This document shows, in pieces, positions 52,238-62,860 of a stretch of DNA of 64,000 nt. This DNA comes from an uncultured Buttiauxella sp. GTDB taxonomy: Bacteria; Pseudomonadota; Gammaproteobacteria; Enterobacterales; Enterobacteriaceae. Where the stretch lies: the NCBI GenBank assembly GCA_946480445.1, contig CAMLJN010000020.1, positions 1-64,000 of the forward strand, given 5' to 3'. A program made the translations under genes and the position numbers. The notes under the pieces are model-generated. The model was not told the origin of the DNA. It was given only the letters and a program-made list of their open reading frames with translations, and did not search any database. Every line of letters begins with the position of its first letter. The first letter of the stretch is position 1.

Positions 52238-53092
52238 ATGACCAAAGAAATGCAAAATTTAGCTTTAGCCCCTGTTGGTAACCTGGAGTCCTATATCCGG
52301 GCCGCTAACGCCTGGCCGATGTTAACGGCTGAGGAAGAGAAGGAGCTGGCTGAAAAGCTGCATTACCAGGGCGATCTGGAAGCAGCGAAAAGGCTGATCC
52401 TGTCTCACCTGCGCTTTGTTGTTCACATCGCTCGTAACTATTCCGGCTACGGTCTGCCGCAGGCCGACCTGATTCAGGAAGGTAATATCGGCCTGATGAA
52501 AGCCGTGCGCCGTTTCAACCCCGAAGTGGGTGTGCGCCTGGTGTCCTTTGCCGTGCACTGGATTAAGGCTGAAATTCACGAATACGTACTGCGTAACTGG
52601 CGTATTGTGAAGGTGGCAACGACCAAGGCACAGCGTAAGCTGTTCTTTAACCTGCGCAAAAGCAAACAGCGTCTGGGTTGGTTTAACCAGGACGAAGTCG
52701 AAATGGTGGCCAACGAGCTGGGTGTGTCCAGCAAAGACGTGCGTGAAATGGAATCCCGCATGGCGGCCCAGGACCTGACTTTTGACATGGGTAACGATGA
52801 CGATACCGACAGCGCGCCAATGGCTCCGGTGCTGTTCTTGCAGGACAAATCGTCCAACTTTGCCGATGGCATTGAAGACGATAACTGGGAATCGCACGCC
52901 GCCGATAAGCTGAGCGATGCCATGCTGGGTCTGGACGAGCGCAGCCAGGATATTATCCGCGCCCGCTGGCTCGACGAAGACAACAAGAGCACGCTGCAAG
53001 AGCTTGCCGATCGCTACGGCGTTTCCGCAGAGCGTGTTCGCCAGCTTGAAAAGAACGCGATGAAAAAACTGCGCATGGCTATCGAAGCGTAA
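52238..53092 (+). CDS. rpoH: RNA polymerase heat-shock sigma factor RpoH (sigma-32)
   Basis: A 284-residue sigma factor; E. coli has 284. Region 2 is seen in [16 protein letters not shown] and [20 protein letters not shown], the RpoH box in [18 protein letters not shown], and region 4.2 in [20 protein letters not shown]. Translation of E. coli rpoH is controlled by mRNA structure around its start; the downstream-box-like start of this coding sequence (ATGACCAAAGAAATGC) is conserved. Transcription comes from the region at 52084-52129. Its target here includes the prlC promoter. Confidence 0.98.
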   Translation: MTKEMQNLALAPVGNLESYIRAANAWPMLTAEEEKELAEKLHYQGDLEAAKRLILSHLRFVVHIARNYSGYGLPQADLIQEGNIGLMKAVRRFNPEVGVRLVSFAVHWIKAEIHEYVLRNWRIVKVATTKAQRKLFFNLRKSKQRLGWFNQDEVEMVANELGVSSKDVREMESRMAAQDLTFDMGNDDDTDSAPMAPVLFLQDKSSNFADGIEDDNWESHAADKLSDAMLGLDERSQDIIRARWLDEDNKSTLQELADRYGVSAERVRQLEKNAMKKLRMAIEA

Positions 53093-53110
53093 ATTTTCCC
53101 GCCAGACAAA

Positions 53111-53136
53111 AAAACCGCCTTCAGGGCGGTTTTTTT
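53111..53136 (+). terminator. rpoH terminator
   Basis: AAAACCGCC pairs with GGCGGTTTT around TTCAG and runs directly into a T-tract, ending at 53136. Confidence 0.93.
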
Positions 53137-53263
53137 ATGCCCGTCATAATCCGCTCGGACATGTGACAAAATTGTTATTCCAAAAGCCGCAAAATCGGGT
53201 ATGTTTTTAGCACGGAGTGCGGTGAAGGCATACGCGGCCTCCCCTTAAAAAATAAAACAGTGC

Positions 53264-53298
53264 CAAAACAACACAACAACGATCAATCACAACAATAA
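53264..53298 (+). promoter_or_regulatory. CA-rich leader of livJ, probable GcvB target
   Basis: The leader is a run of AAC/ACA repeats (for example ACAACACAACAACG) directly upstream of the start codon. The GcvB small RNA of enterobacteria represses amino-acid transporter mRNAs, including livJ, through such CA-rich sites. No pairing was computed. Confidence 0.6.
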
Positions 53299-53312
53299 TG
53301 GGGATTCTCAGG

Positions 53313-54416
53313 ATGAACATGAAGGGCAAAGCGTTACTGGCGGGTTGCATCGCACTGGCGATGAGCAATGCGGCAATTGCAAAGGACATTAAAATTGCGG
53401 TGGTGGGTGCGATGTCTGGCCCGGTGGCGCAGTATGGCGATCAGGAGTTTACCGGCGCTGAACAAGCGGTGGCGGATATTAATGCCAAAGGCGGCATTAA
53501 AGGCGACAAGCTGGTTATTACGAAATATGACGATGCCTGTGACCCCAAACAGGCAGTGGCCGTGGCTAACAAAGTGATCAACGATGGCATCAAATACGTG
53601 ATTGGCCACCTGTGCTCCTCTTCCACCCAGCCTGCGTCTGATATTTACGAAGACGAAGGGGTGCTGATGATCACCCCTGCGGCAACGGCACCGGAGCTGA
53701 CCGCACGCGGTTACAAGCTGACTCTGCGTACCACAGGCCTCGATTCCGACCAGGGGCCAACCGCTGCGAAATACATTCTTGAACATGTAAAACCAAAGAA
53801 CATCGCTGTCATTCATGACAAGCAGCAGTACGGCGAAGGTCTGGCCCGCTCTGTGCAGGACAACCTGAAGAAGGGGGGCGCGCATGTGGTGTTCTTTGAC
53901 GGGATCACCGCAGGCGAGAAAGATTTCTCTACGCTGGTGGCGCGTCTGAAGAAAGAAAATATTGATTTTGTCTACTATGGTGGCTACCACCCTGAGATGG
54001 GCCAGATCCTGCGTCAGTCCCGTGCGGCAGGCCTGAAAACGCAGTTTATGGGGCCGGAAGGTGTTGCGAACGTCTCCCTGTCTAATATTGCCGGTGATTC
54101 AGCCGAAGGCATGTTAGTCACCAAACCGAAGAACTACGATCAGGTGCCAGCGAACAAACCTATCGTGGATGCAATTAAAGCGAAGAAACAGGATCCAAGC
54201 GGTGCGTTTGTATGGACCACCTACGCCGCGCTGCAGTCGCTGGCCGCCGGTCTGAACAAATCAGAAGAGCCGGCTGAAATCGCCCAGTATCTGAAAGGGA
54301 ACACGGTGGAAACCGTGATGGGGCCGCTGTCATGGAATGAGAAGGGCGATCTGAAAGGCTTCGAATTCGGCGTGTTCACCTGGCATGCCAACGGCACGGC
54401 AACCGACGCGAAGTAA
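53313..54416 (+). CDS. livJ: Leu/Ile/Val-binding protein LivJ
   Basis: A 367-residue periplasmic binding protein of the branched-chain amino-acid ABC importer. [20 protein letters not shown] is the signal peptide, cleaved near [31 protein letters not shown] and [18 protein letters not shown] include the binding and disulfide residues. The start at 53313 matches E. coli; an upstream in-frame ATG at 53298 lies in the same leader. It is transcribed separately from livKHMGF. Confidence 0.97.
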   Translation: MNMKGKALLAGCIALAMSNAAIAKDIKIAVVGAMSGPVAQYGDQEFTGAEQAVADINAKGGIKGDKLVITKYDDACDPKQAVAVANKVINDGIKYVIGHLCSSSTQPASDIYEDEGVLMITPAATAPELTARGYKLTLRTTGLDSDQGPTAAKYILEHVKPKNIAVIHDKQQYGEGLARSVQDNLKKGGAHVVFFDGITAGEKDFSTLVARLKKENIDFVYYGGYHPEMGQILRQSRAAGLKTQFMGPEGVANVSLSNIAGDSAEGMLVTKPKNYDQVPANKPIVDAIKAKKQDPSGAFVWTTYAALQSLAAGLNKSEEPAEIAQYLKGNTVETVMGPLSWNEKGDLKGFEFGVFTWHANGTATDAK

Positions 54417-54434
54417 TGTAACAGTGACGGTTTT

Positions 54435-54459
54435 CCCCTTCTCTCTTTGAGAGGAGGGG
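54435..54459. terminator. Hairpin between convergent livJ and panZ
   Basis: CCCCTTCTCTC (54435-54445) pairs with GAGAGGAGGGG (54449-54459), one mismatch, with a three-base loop. There is no clear U-tract on either strand. Confidence 0.55.
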
Positions 54460-54472
54460 CTATTGTGCAGGT

Positions 54473-54853
54473 TTACTTCTCCCAGCCGCCCGTCTGAGCC
54501 TTGAATCCTGAGGCCTGCATAAAGGCCGACATAATAGTGCGGTCTTCCACGCCGACATCCGACATCCACCACTCGCTCACCTCTGGATTATCGCGCAGCA
54601 CTTCTTCGAGCAGATATTGCCCCACGCCGCGCCGCCGCGTGATTTCACGTACCCGTAGCGAATCCAGCGCGCCTTGCTTACCCGTCAGCGTAACGCGCAC
54701 GGCGCCGAGTAAGCGATCGTTAAACTTTGCCGCATAAATTCTGTGTGACTCGCTGAGCCTGAGCGAAGCGCTGGAATATTCCGGCCAGATCTTCGCGAGA
54801 TCGATCTCATCCTGGGCACTACACTCAAACAGACGAATGATGGTGAGTTTCAT
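54473..54853 (-). CDS. panZ: PanD maturation factor PanZ/PanM
   Basis: A 126-residue GNAT-fold protein (YhhK) that triggers autocleavage of the aspartate decarboxylase proenzyme PanD and, with CoA bound, limits pantothenate synthesis. The CoA-binding region VREITRRRGVGQYLLEEVL is clear, as is the C-terminal ASGFKAQTGGWEK. The start at 54853 (MKLTIIRLFE) matches E. coli. It lies between livJ and livK, as in E. coli. Confidence 0.95.
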   Translation of the reverse strand: MKLTIIRLFECSAQDEIDLAKIWPEYSSASLRLSESHRIYAAKFNDRLLGAVRVTLTGKQGALDSLRVREITRRRGVGQYLLEEVLRDNPEVSEWWMSDVGVEDRTIMSAFMQASGFKAQTGGWEK

Positions 54854-55275
54854 AAGTGAGCTAACCAAAAAGCGGGAAAACATCGAGTGTAACCAATTTA
54901 TTTGCGCCAGACGCTTTAACTTTTTTCAGCCGCTGAGTAGCGGATTGCATTATGTGACAAACATTAAGCAGTCTTAAACACGTCAGATTGAAAATTGCTC
55001 AGTATAAAACCCTAAAACATAGTGATTTATTCCGCTCTTTGTACCGCTATTTTATGCTGAAAGTGGTGCTTTTTTTTGTTTAACTCTACTCAAATACAGA
55101 ATAATATCTCTACTTAATCGCCTGAAAAATAGAGCTTTTAGTCGTAAAAATTGTCAAATTTATCTCTAAGCCATTAAAGGCACTGATAAAAATCTATTTT
55201 GATGATAAAAACCACAGCGCGTTTTTTGGCCAGAATAAAACCACAAAAATCACGAAAGAAATGGGGATCGAACGG
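54854..55275. other. AT-rich regulatory region upstream of livK
   Basis: A 422-base region, strongly AT-rich at 54950-55260. It holds the panZ promoter on the minus strand and the livK promoter on the plus strand; Lrp, which regulates liv genes in E. coli, prefers such DNA. No gene was seen. Confidence 0.5.
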
Positions 55276-56385
55276 ATGAAAACGAACGCGAAGACATTAC
55301 TCGCAGGGATGGTTGCTCTGGCAATGTCTCACGCGGCAGCTGCTGCCGAGATTAAAGTTGCTGTCGTCGGGGCGATGTCCGGCCCGGTCGCGCAGTGGGG
55401 TGACATGGAGTTCAACGGTGCACGCCAGGCCGTCAAAGACATTAATGCTAAAGGCGGTATCAAAGGTGACAAGCTCGTTGCCGTTGAATACGACGACGCC
55501 TGCGATCCGAAACAGGCCGTTGCCGTGGCCAACAAAATCGTCAACGACGGCGTGCGCTATGTTATCGGTCACCTCTGTTCTTCTTCCACCCAGCCGGCTT
55601 CTGACATCTACGAAGACGAAGGCATTCTGATGATCACCCCGGGTGCGACGAACCCCGAGCTGACCGCACGTGGCTATGAGATGATCATGCGTACCGCAGG
55701 GCTGGACTCCTCCCAGGGGCCAACGGCCAGCAAATATATTCTTGAGCACGTTAAGCCGCAGCGTATCGCTATCATCCACGACAAACAGCAGTACGGCGAA
55801 GGTCTGGCGCGTTCCGTACAGGACGGCCTGAAAACAGCGGGTGCGAACATTGTCTTCTTCGACGGTATCACCGCGGGGGATAAAGACTTCTCCACGCTGG
55901 TGGCTCGTCTGCAAAAAGAAAATATCGACTTCGTTTATTACGGCGGCTATTACCCGGAAATGGGCCAGATCCTGCGCCAGGCGCGCGCGGTTGGCCTGAA
56001 AACCCAGTTTATGGGGCCGGAAGGCGTGGGCAACGCTTCGCTGTCTAACATCGCAGGCCCTGCGGGCGAAGGTATGCTGGTGACGATGCCAAAACGCTAT
56101 GACCAGGACCCGTCAAACAAAGCTATTGTCGATGCGCTCAAAGCCGGGAAAAAAGATCCGAGCGGTCCCTACGTATGGATCACCTATGCTGCCGTACAGT
56201 CACTGGCTACCGCGCTTGAACGTTCAGGCAGCAAAGAGCCTGCTGATTTAGTGAAAGATTTGAAAGCAAACGGTGCTAAAACCGTGATTGGGCCGCTGAA
56301 CTGGGATGAGAAAGGCGATCTGAAGGGATTTGAGTTCGGTGTCTTCCAGTGGCATGCCGACGGTTCGTCCTCCGTGGCGAAGTAA
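55276..56385 (+). CDS. livK: Leucine-specific binding protein LivK
   Basis: A 369-residue periplasmic binding protein, a close paralogue of Liv[21 protein letters not shown] is the signal peptide. [20 protein letters not shown] is typical of LivK (Trp where LivJ has Tyr). The start at 55276 matches E. coli. Like livJ, it has an in-frame ATG 15 bases upstream with a similar ATGGGGAT context. It is the first gene of livKHMGF; a hairpin follows it. Confidence 0.97.
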   Translation: MKTNAKTLLAGMVALAMSHAAAAAEIKVAVVGAMSGPVAQWGDMEFNGARQAVKDINAKGGIKGDKLVAVEYDDACDPKQAVAVANKIVNDGVRYVIGHLCSSSTQPASDIYEDEGILMITPGATNPELTARGYEMIMRTAGLDSSQGPTASKYILEHVKPQRIAIIHDKQQYGEGLARSVQDGLKTAGANIVFFDGITAGDKDFSTLVARLQKENIDFVYYGGYYPEMGQILRQARAVGLKTQFMGPEGVGNASLSNIAGPAGEGMLVTMPKRYDQDPSNKAIVDALKAGKKDPSGPYVWITYAAVQSLATALERSGSKEPADLVKDLKANGAKTVIGPLNWDEKGDLKGFEFGVFQWHADGSSSVAK

Positions 56386-56410
56386 GGCTAAGGCTACATA
56401 AGTCATCCTC

Positions 56411-56433
56411 CTTCCGGGCGGACCGTCCGGAAG
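56411..56433 (+). terminator. Intercistronic hairpin between livK and livH
   Basis: CTTCCGG (56411-56417) pairs with CCGGAAG (56427-56433). It probably protects the livK mRNA end or attenuates transcription into livHMGF, so that more binding protein than permease is made. Confidence 0.6.
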
Positions 56434-56451
56434 GTATAAAAAGGTTATTTT

Positions 56452-57378
56452 ATGTCAGAGCAGTTTCTCTATTTTCTGCAGCAGATGTTTAACGGCGTTA
56501 CGCTGGGCAGCACCTACGCGCTGATCGCCATCGGCTATACCATGGTGTACGGCATTATCGGCATGATCAACTTTGCCCACGGCGAAGTGTATATGATTGG
56601 CAGCTACGTCTCGTTTATGATCATCGCGGCGTTGATGATGCTGGGCATCGACGTGGGCTGGATGCTGGTCGGGGCGGGTTTCATCGGGGCGATTATTATC
56701 GCCAGCGCCTATGGCTGGAGCATCGAACGCGTGGCCTATAAGCCGGTGCGTAACTCAAAACGCCTGATCGCGCTGATCTCCGCCATTGGGATGTCCATCT
56801 TCCTGCAAAACTACGTCAGCCTGACCGAAGGGTCGCGCGATATCGCGTTGCCAAGCCTGTTTAACGGTCAGTGGGTACTGGGGTCGAGTGAAAACTTCAC
56901 CGCGACCATTACCACCATGCAGCTGGTTATCTGGGTGGTGACGTTCCTTGCCATGCTGGCGCTGACGCTCTTTATTCGTTATTCCCGCATGGGGCGCGCC
57001 TGCCGCGCCTGCGCAGAAGACCTGAAAATGGCGAGCCTGCTGGGCATTAATACCGACCGTGTTATCTCTCTGACCTTTGTGATTGGTGCCGCCATGGCGG
57101 CGGTGGCGGGTGTGCTGCTTGGCCAGTTCTACGGCGTAATCAACCCGTATATTGGTTTTATGGCGGGGATGAAAGCCTTTACCGCCGCGGTTCTCGGCGG
57201 CATCGGCAGTATCCCAGGCGCGATGATCGGTGGCCTGATTCTTGGCGTTGCGGAAGCACTGACCTCGGCGTATCTGAGCACCGAGTATAAAGATGTCGTC
57301 TCCTTTGCCCTGCTGATCGTTGTGCTGCTGGTGATGCCTACCGGTATTCTGGGCCGTCCGGAGGTCGAAAAAGTATGA
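56452..57378 (+). CDS. livH: Branched-chain amino-acid permease LivH
   Basis: A 308-residue inner-membrane permease with about eight hydrophobic segments; E. coli has the same length. [20 protein letters not shown] and [11 protein letters not shown] are family-typical at the N-terminus, and [19 protein letters not shown] lies near the C-terminal EAA-like loop. It forms the membrane channel with LivM. It overlaps livM by four bases. Confidence 0.97.
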   Translation: MSEQFLYFLQQMFNGVTLGSTYALIAIGYTMVYGIIGMINFAHGEVYMIGSYVSFMIIAALMMLGIDVGWMLVGAGFIGAIIIASAYGWSIERVAYKPVRNSKRLIALISAIGMSIFLQNYVSLTEGSRDIALPSLFNGQWVLGSSENFTATITTMQLVIWVVTFLAMLALTLFIRYSRMGRACRACAEDLKMASLLGINTDRVISLTFVIGAAMAAVAGVLLGQFYGVINPYIGFMAGMKAFTAAVLGGIGSIPGAMIGGLILGVAEALTSAYLSTEYKDVVSFALLIVVLLVMPTGILGRPEVEKV

Positions 57379-58661
57379 AACCGATGCACATTGTTTTTTC
57401 CGCGCTTTCGGCGGCGATGTTCTTCGTGCTGGCCGGCGTCTTTATGGGCGTCCAGCTGAGTCTGGACGGCACTAAGCTTGTGGTGAACAGTGCGGATACC
57501 GTCCGCTGGGAATGGGTCTGGATCGGCACCGCGGTCGTGTTCGCTTTCCAGCTGCTGCGTCCGCTGTTCCAGAAAGGCCTGAAGAAAGTCTCCGGGCCGA
57601 AGTTTGTGCTGCCCGCGCTGGATGGCTCCACGCCAAAGCAAAAAATCTTCCTGTTTGCCCTGCTGATCCTCGCCGTGGCCTGGCCGTTTATGGTGTCGCG
57701 CGGCACCGTGGATATCGCTACGCTGACGATGATCTATATCATCCTCGGTCTGGGTCTGAACGTCGTTGTTGGCCTGTCTGGTCTGCTGGTTCTGGGCTAC
57801 GGTGGTTTCTATGCCATCGGCGCCTATACCTTTGCGCTGCTCAATCACTATTACGGCCTGGGCTTCTGGACCTGTCTGCCGATTGCGGGCCTTGTTTCCG
57901 CCGCCGCAGGTTTTCTGCTCGGCTTCCCGGTGCTGCGTTTGCGCGGGGACTACCTGGCGATTGTGACGCTGGGCTTCGGCGAAATCGTGCGTATTCTGCT
58001 GCTCAATAATACGGAGATTACCGGCGGCCCGAACGGTATCAGCCAGATCCCTAAACCTACGCTGTTCGGCCTGGAGTTCAGCCGTACCGCGCGTGAAGGC
58101 GGCTGGGATACCTTCAGCAACTTCTTCAACGTCGCCTACAACCCCGGCGACCGCATTATCTTCCTTTACCTTGTGGCGCTTTTGCTGGTGGTGCTGTCGC
58201 TGTTTGTGATTAACCGCCTGCTGCGTATGCCGCTGGGCCGCGCGTGGGAAGCGCTGCGTGAAGATGAAATCGCCTGTCGTTCGCTGGGCCTGAACCCGAC
58301 GCGTATCAAGCTGACGGCTTTTACCATCAGCGCCGCATTTGCGGGTTTTGCCGGTACGCTGTTCGCCGCTCGTCAGGGCTTTGTCAGCCCGGAGTCTTTC
58401 ACCTTCGCCGAATCTGCTTTTGTACTGGCGATCGTGGTGCTGGGTGGCATGGGCTCCCAGTTCGCCGTAATTCTTGCCGCCGTTCTGCTGGTGGTTTCCC
58501 GCGAGCTGATGCGCGATCTTAACGAATACAGCATGCTGGTCCTCGGTGGCCTGATGGTGCTGATGATGATCTGGCGTCCTCAGGGTCTGCTGCCGATGAC
58601 GCGCCCTCAGCTGAAGCTGAAGAAAGAGCAAGTGGAACAAGCGAAAGGAGAGCAGGCATGA
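57375..58661 (+). CDS. livM: Branched-chain amino-acid permease LivM
   Basis: A 428-residue inner-membrane permease; E. coli has 425. An N-terminal region with extra hydrophobic segments precedes the conserved core ([20 protein letters not shown]). [19 protein letters not shown] carries the C-terminal permease motif. It overlaps livG by four bases. Confidence 0.97.
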   Translation: MKPMHIVFSALSAAMFFVLAGVFMGVQLSLDGTKLVVNSADTVRWEWVWIGTAVVFAFQLLRPLFQKGLKKVSGPKFVLPALDGSTPKQKIFLFALLILAVAWPFMVSRGTVDIATLTMIYIILGLGLNVVVGLSGLLVLGYGGFYAIGAYTFALLNHYYGLGFWTCLPIAGLVSAAAGFLLGFPVLRLRGDYLAIVTLGFGEIVRILLLNNTEITGGPNGISQIPKPTLFGLEFSRTAREGGWDTFSNFFNVAYNPGDRIIFLYLVALLLVVLSLFVINRLLRMPLGRAWEALREDEIACRSLGLNPTRIKLTAFTISAAFAGFAGTLFAARQGFVSPESFTFAESAFVLAIVVLGGMGSQFAVILAAVLLVVSRELMRDLNEYSMLVLGGLMVLMMIWRPQGLLPMTRPQLKLKKEQVEQAKGEQA

Positions 58662-59425
58662 GTCAGCCATTGTTATCCGTAAACGGCCTGATGATGCGTT
58701 TCGGCGGCCTGCTCGCCGTCAACAATGTTTCGCTGGAGCTGCATCCTCAGGAGATCGTCTCGTTAATTGGCCCAAATGGTGCCGGTAAAACGACGGTGTT
58801 TAACTGCCTGACCGGCTTCTATAAGCCAACGGGCGGCACAATTATGCTGCGCGACCAGCATCTTGAAGGGCTGCCCGGCCAGCAAATTGCGCGCATGGGC
58901 GTGGTGCGTACTTTCCAGCACGTACGTCTGTTCCGTGAAATGACGGTGATTGAAAACCTGCTGGTGGCGCAACATATGCAGCTAAAAACCGGCGTGTTTT
59001 CCGGTCTGCTGAAAACACCTGGCTTCCGCCGCGCTCAGAGCGAAGCGCTGGATCGGGCCGCGACCTGGCTTGAGCGTATTGGTCTGCTTGAGCAGGCTAA
59101 CCGCCAGGCAAGCAACCTTGCGTATGGCGATCAGCGCCGTCTGGAAATTGCACGCTGCATGGTGACCCAGCCAGAAATACTGATGCTGGATGAACCGGCG
59201 GCTGGCCTCAACCCGAAAGAAACGCACGAACTTGATGAGCTGATCGTGGAGCTACGCGATCATCACAACACCACCGTTCTGCTCATTGAACACGACATGA
59301 AGCTGGTGATGGGCATTTCTGACAGGATTTACGTTGTAAACCAGGGAACGCCGCTGGCAAACGGTACGCCGGAGCAGATCCGTAACAACCCTGACGTAAT
59401 CCGCGCATATCTGGGTGAGGCGTAA
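58658..59425 (+). CDS. livG: Branched-chain amino-acid ABC ATPase LivG
   Basis: A 255-residue ABC ATPase. Walker [13 protein letters not shown], Walker [13 protein letters not shown] and the switch His in LIEHDMK are present; the signature is the [12 protein letters not shown] variant typical of LivG. It pairs with LivF on the LivHM permease. livF starts immediately after its stop. Confidence 0.97.
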   Translation: MSQPLLSVNGLMMRFGGLLAVNNVSLELHPQEIVSLIGPNGAGKTTVFNCLTGFYKPTGGTIMLRDQHLEGLPGQQIARMGVVRTFQHVRLFREMTVIENLLVAQHMQLKTGVFSGLLKTPGFRRAQSEALDRAATWLERIGLLEQANRQASNLAYGDQRRLEIARCMVTQPEILMLDEPAAGLNPKETHELDELIVELRDHHNTTVLLIEHDMKLVMGISDRIYVVNQGTPLANGTPEQIRNNPDVIRAYLGEA

Positions 59426-59426
59426 G

Positions 59427-60140
59427 ATGGAAAATATTATGTTGTCTTTTGACCAGGTAAGCGCCCATTACGGCAAGATTCAGGCGCTGCACGAGGTCAG
59501 TCTGCATATTAAGCAGGGGGAAATTGTCACCCTGATTGGCGCGAACGGTGCCGGTAAAACCACCCTGCTGGGTACGCTGTGCGGCGATCCTCGTGCCACC
59601 CACGGCAAAATTACCTTTGATGGCAAAGATATTACCGACTGGCATACCGCACGCATTATGCGTGAAGCGGTGGCGATTGTGCCGGAAGGTCGCCGCGTGT
59701 TTTCACGTATGACGGTAGAAGAAAACCTGGCGATGGGGGGCTTCTTCGCGGAGCGCGGCCAGTACCATGAGCGTATCAAACGCGTTTATGACCTGTTCCC
59801 GCGCCTGCATGAACGCCGTATCCAGCGAGCGGGCACTATGTCCGGCGGCGAACAGCAAATGCTGGCGATTGGCCGTGCGCTGATGAGCCAGCCGCGTCTG
59901 CTGCTGCTCGATGAGCCGTCACTGGGGCTTGCGCCGATCATCATCCAGCAAATTTTCGACACTATCGAGCAGCTGCGTAGCGAAGGCATGACCATCTTCC
60001 TCGTCGAGCAGAACGCCAACCAGGCGCTGAAGCTTGCCGACCGGGGCTACGTGCTGGAAAACGGCCACGTCGTGCTGGAAGACACCGGCGACGCCCTGCT
60101 GGCTAACGAAGCGGTTCGCAGCGCCTATTTGGGCGGATAA
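59427..60140 (+). CDS. livF: Branched-chain amino-acid ABC ATPase LivF
   Basis: A 237-residue ABC ATPase. Walker A GANGAGKTTLLG, signature MSGGEQQMLAIG, Walker B LLLLDEPSLGLAP and the LVEQN motif (Gln replacing the usual His, as in other LivF proteins) are present. The start at 59427 (MENIMLSFDQV) matches E. coli. It is the last gene of livKHMGF, followed by a strong terminator. Confidence 0.97.
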   Translation: MENIMLSFDQVSAHYGKIQALHEVSLHIKQGEIVTLIGANGAGKTTLLGTLCGDPRATHGKITFDGKDITDWHTARIMREAVAIVPEGRRVFSRMTVEENLAMGGFFAERGQYHERIKRVYDLFPRLHERRIQRAGTMSGGEQQMLAIGRALMSQPRLLLLDEPSLGLAPIIIQQIFDTIEQLRSEGMTIFLVEQNANQALKLADRGYVLENGHVVLEDTGDALLANEAVRSAYLGG

Positions 60141-60160
60141 TCTTCGTCTGTGACAAAAGT

Positions 60161-60183
60161 GGAGCCGGAAGGCTCCTTTTTTA
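60161..60183 (+). terminator. livKHMGF terminator
   Basis: GGAGCC (60161-60166) pairs with GGCTCC (60171-60176) around GGAA, followed by a run of T. Confidence 0.93.
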
Positions 60184-60198
60184 TGGTTATTGCCTGAG

Positions 60199-60219
60199 TT
60201 GTACGCCATGTTTGTACAA
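60199..60219 (+). promoter_or_regulatory. TGTACA-type operator of the Phd/YefM-like gene
   Basis: TTGTAC (60199-60204) and GTACAA (60214-60219) form an inverted repeat; the right part, TTGTACAA, is itself palindromic and contains TGTACA. YefM autorepressors bind sites with a TGTACA core. It lies 26 bases before the gene. Confidence 0.6.
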
Positions 60220-60244
60220 TAGTTTGTCTTTCTGAAAGCAGCTA

Positions 60245-60424
60245 ATGAACACGATGAATTACCGTGAAGCACGGCAGAATCTTGCGGCGGCTTTAGACCT
60301 GGCGACAGATGGCCTGCCCGTGACGATTACGCGTCGAGGTCATAAATCTGCGGTGATTATCAGCGCAGAAGAGTTTGAACGGTATCAGGAGGCTAAGATG
60401 GATATCGAATTGTCGAAGATGTAG
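60245..60424 (+). CDS. Orphan, short Phd/YefM-family antitoxin
   Basis: A 59-residue protein. MNYREARQNLAAALDLA, PVTITRRGHKSAVIISAEEF and ERYQE match the N-terminal DNA-binding/dimerisation part of Phd/YefM antitoxins almost throughout. The usual C-terminal toxin-binding tail of about 20-25 residues is reduced to about ten (KMDIELSKM). No RelE/YoeB/Doc-like toxin gene follows: the next 157 bases hold PhoB boxes and the ugpB leader. It is a solitary or decaying antitoxin that may retain DNA binding to its own operator. The frame is short, but the match is strong. Confidence 0.78.
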   Translation: MNTMNYREARQNLAAALDLATDGLPVTITRRGHKSAVIISAEEFERYQEAKMDIELSKM

Positions 60425-60454
60425 CGGCCAGATTAAAAACTGCCTGACAAGGTC

Positions 60455-60505
60455 TTGTCATTCCGCCGTCATCATTCTGTCACCTCCCGGTTATTTTTCT
60501 GTCAT
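60455..60505 (+). promoter_or_regulatory. Five PhoB boxes upstream of ugpB
   Basis: Seven-base units at 11-base intervals: TTGTCAT (60455), CCGTCAT (60466), CTGTCAC (60477), CGGTTAT (60488) and CTGTCAT (60499). All fit the CTGTCAT PhoB half-site. The ugp operon of E. coli belongs to the Pho regulon. Confidence 0.9.
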
Positions 60506-60581
60506 TCGCGCATGTCATGTTGTGATGCGAACAAAAACGCGTGTTTTCGCGCTTTTAGCCCCATCATCAGAGAGATAAGAC

Positions 60582-61901
60582 ATGACTGCATCGTTACGAC
60601 GTACTGCCCTTTGCATGGCGCTTGGATGTGCACTCAGCGGTAACGCTATCGCCGCAACCTCTATTCCCTTCTGGCATTCCATGGAAGGAGAGCTGGGCAA
60701 AGAGGTGGACTCCCTGGCCAGCCGCTTCAACGAAACGCATCCTGATTACAAGATTGTGCCGGTTTATAAAGGCAACTACGAACAGAACCTGGCTGCGGGC
60801 ATCGCGGCCTTCCGTTCCGGTAATGCCCCGGCAATTTTGCAGGTCTACGAAGTGGGCACCGCGACCATGATGGCCTCAAAAGCCATTAAGCCGGTGTATG
60901 AAGTCTTTAGCGATGCGGGCATGAAGTTCGATGAATCTCAGTTTGTGCCGACGGTTGCCGGTTACTACACCGATGCGAAAACCGGGCATTTGCTCTCCCA
61001 GCCGTTTAACAGCTCCACGCCGGTGCTGTACTACAACAAAGATGCCTTCAAAAAAGCCGGGCTGAACCCGGACCAGCCGCCAAAAACCTGGCAGGATCTG
61101 GCCGAGTACACGGCCAAACTGAAAGCCGCCGGCATCAAATGCGGCTATGCAAGCGGCTGGCAGGGCTGGATCCAGATTGAAAACTTTAGCGCCTGGCACG
61201 GCCTGCCGGTTGCCACGAAAAACAACGGCTTTGACGGCACCGATGCGGTTCTTGAATTCAACAAACCGGAGCAGGTTAAGCATATTGCTCTGCTTGAAGA
61301 GCTCAATAAGAAGGGCGATTTCAGCTACTTCGGCCGCAAAGATGAATCTACCGAGAAATTCTACAGCGGCGAGTGCGCCATCACCACGGCCTCTTCTGGC
61401 TCGCTGGCCGACATTCGCCACTACGCGAAATTCAACTATGGCGTAGGCATGATGCCTTACGATGCCGATGTAAAAGGCGCACCGCAGAATGCCATTATCG
61501 GCGGGGCCAGCCTGTGGGTAATGCAGGGGAAAGACCCGGCGACTTACAAAGGCGTGGCTGAGTTTATGCAGTTCCTGGCCCAGCCGGAAATCGCCGCAGA
61601 ATGGCACCAGAAAACGGGCTATCTGCCAATCACCAAAGCCGCATATGACCTGACGCGCGAGCAGGGCTTCTACGACAAAAATCCGGGGGCAGATATTGCC
61701 ACTCGCCAGATGCTGAATAAGCCGCCGTTGCCGTTCACCAAAGGGCTGCGTCTGGGCAATATGCCGCAGATCCGCACCATCGTGGACGAAGAGCTGGAAT
61801 CAGTATGGACCGGCAAAAAGACGCCTCAGCAGGCGTTAGACAGCGCGGTTGAGCGCGGCAATCAGCTGCTGCGTCGTTTCGAGCAGGCGACGAAGTCCTG
61901 A
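60582..61901 (+). CDS. ugpB: sn-Glycerol-3-phosphate-binding protein UgpB
   Basis: A 439-residue periplasmic binding protein of the glycerol-3-phosphate/glycerophosphodiester ABC importer; E. coli has 438. A signal peptide ([20 protein letters not shown]) is cleaved near [24 protein letters not shown] and the region [20 protein letters not shown] are typical and line the substrate pocket. It is the first gene of ugpBAEC, preceded by PhoB boxes. Confidence 0.97.
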   Translation: MTASLRRTALCMALGCALSGNAIAATSIPFWHSMEGELGKEVDSLASRFNETHPDYKIVPVYKGNYEQNLAAGIAAFRSGNAPAILQVYEVGTATMMASKAIKPVYEVFSDAGMKFDESQFVPTVAGYYTDAKTGHLLSQPFNSSTPVLYYNKDAFKKAGLNPDQPPKTWQDLAEYTAKLKAAGIKCGYASGWQGWIQIENFSAWHGLPVATKNNGFDGTDAVLEFNKPEQVKHIALLEELNKKGDFSYFGRKDESTEKFYSGECAITTASSGSLADIRHYAKFNYGVGMMPYDADVKGAPQNAIIGGASLWVMQGKDPATYKGVAEFMQFLAQPEIAAEWHQKTGYLPITKAAYDLTREQGFYDKNPGADIATRQMLNKPPLPFTKGLRLGNMPQIRTIVDEELESVWTGKKTPQQALDSAVERGNQLLRRFEQATKS

Positions 61902-61912
61902 TTTTGTAGAGC

Positions 61913-61945
61913 TACCCTCACGCCGTCTTTTTCGGGGTGAGGGTA
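61913..61945 (+). terminator. Intercistronic hairpin between ugpB and ugpA
   Basis: TACCCTCAC (61913-61921) pairs with GTGAGGGTA (61937-61945), with a T-rich loop. It probably limits readthrough so that the binding protein is made in excess over the permease. Confidence 0.65.
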
Positions 61946-61972
61946 TCCGGTGCCACACATTTGAGTAATGCT

Positions 61973-62860
61973 ATGTCCTCTTCTCGTCCGGTGTTCCGCT
62001 CCAGCTGGCTGCCCTATGCGTTAGTCCTGCCGCAGCTCATCATCACCGTTATCTTTTTCATCTGGCCTGCGGGCGAAGCGCTGTGGTATTCGCTGCAAAG
62101 CGTCGATCCCTTTGGGCTTTCCAGCACTTTCGTGGGCCTGGATAATTTCGTCCAGCTCTTCCACGACGGCTACTATCTGGACTCCTTTTACACCACCCTG
62201 GTGTTCAGCGGCCTGGTGGCGGGGAGCGGCCTGCTGGTGTCGCTGTTTTTCGCAGCCCTGGTGGATTATGTCGTACGCGGTAGCCGGCTTTATCAAACGC
62301 TGATGCTGCTGCCCTACGCCGTTGCTCCGGCGATTGCCGCGGTGCTGTGGATCTTCCTTTTTAATCCCGGGCGCGGTCTGCTGACGCATGCGCTCGAGCA
62401 GTTTGGCTACCACTGGAACCACGCGCAGAACAGTGGGCAGGCTATGTTCCTTGTGGTGTTTGCTTCGGTCTGGAAGCAGATCAGCTACAACTTCCTGTTC
62501 TTCTTTGCCGCCCTGCAATCTATTCCGCGCTCGCTGATGGAAGCCGCCGCTATCGACGGCGCCGGGCCTGTACGTCGCTTCTTCAAGCTGTCGCTGCCGC
62601 TGATCGCGCCGGTGAGTTTCTTCCTGCTGGTGGTGAACCTGGTGTACGCATTTTTCGATACCTTCCCGGTTATCGACGCTGCGACAGGCGGCGGCCCGGT
62701 TCAGGCCACGACGACGCTTATCTACAAAATCTATCGCGAAGGCTTTGCCGGGTTGGATCTTTCGGCGTCGGCCGCGCAGTCCGTGGTGCTAATGCTGCTG
62801 GTGATTGTGCTGACGGTGGTTCAATTCCGCTTCGTGGAACGTAAGGTGCGCTACCAATGA
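61973..62860 (+). CDS. ugpA: Glycerol-3-phosphate permease UgpA
   Basis: A 295-residue inner-membrane permease, the length of E. coli UgpA, with six hydrophobic segments. The EAA-loop motif [20 protein letters not shown] contacts the ATPase UgpC. The start at 61973 ([15 protein letters not shown]) matches E. coli. It overlaps ugpE by four bases. Confidence 0.97.
   Translation: MSSSRPVFRSSWLPYALVLPQLIITVIFFIWPAGEALWYSLQSVDPFGLSSTFVGLDNFVQLFHDGYYLDSFYTTLVFSGLVAGSGLLVSLFFAALVDYVVRGSRLYQTLMLLPYAVAPAIAAVLWIFLFNPGRGLLTHALEQFGYHWNHAQNSGQAMFLVVFASVWKQISYNFLFFFAALQSIPRSLMEAAAIDGAGPVRRFFKLSLPLIAPVSFFLLVVNLVYAFFDTFPVIDAATGGGPVQATTTLIYKIYREGFAGLDLSASAAQSVVLMLLVIVLTVVQFRFVERKVRYQ

Noticed and set aside
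57129-58670. A 513-codon open frame antisense to livM
   Set aside because: Antisense shadow of a conserved gene in high G+C coding DNA; low-complexity Gln/His/Arg content and no ribosome site.
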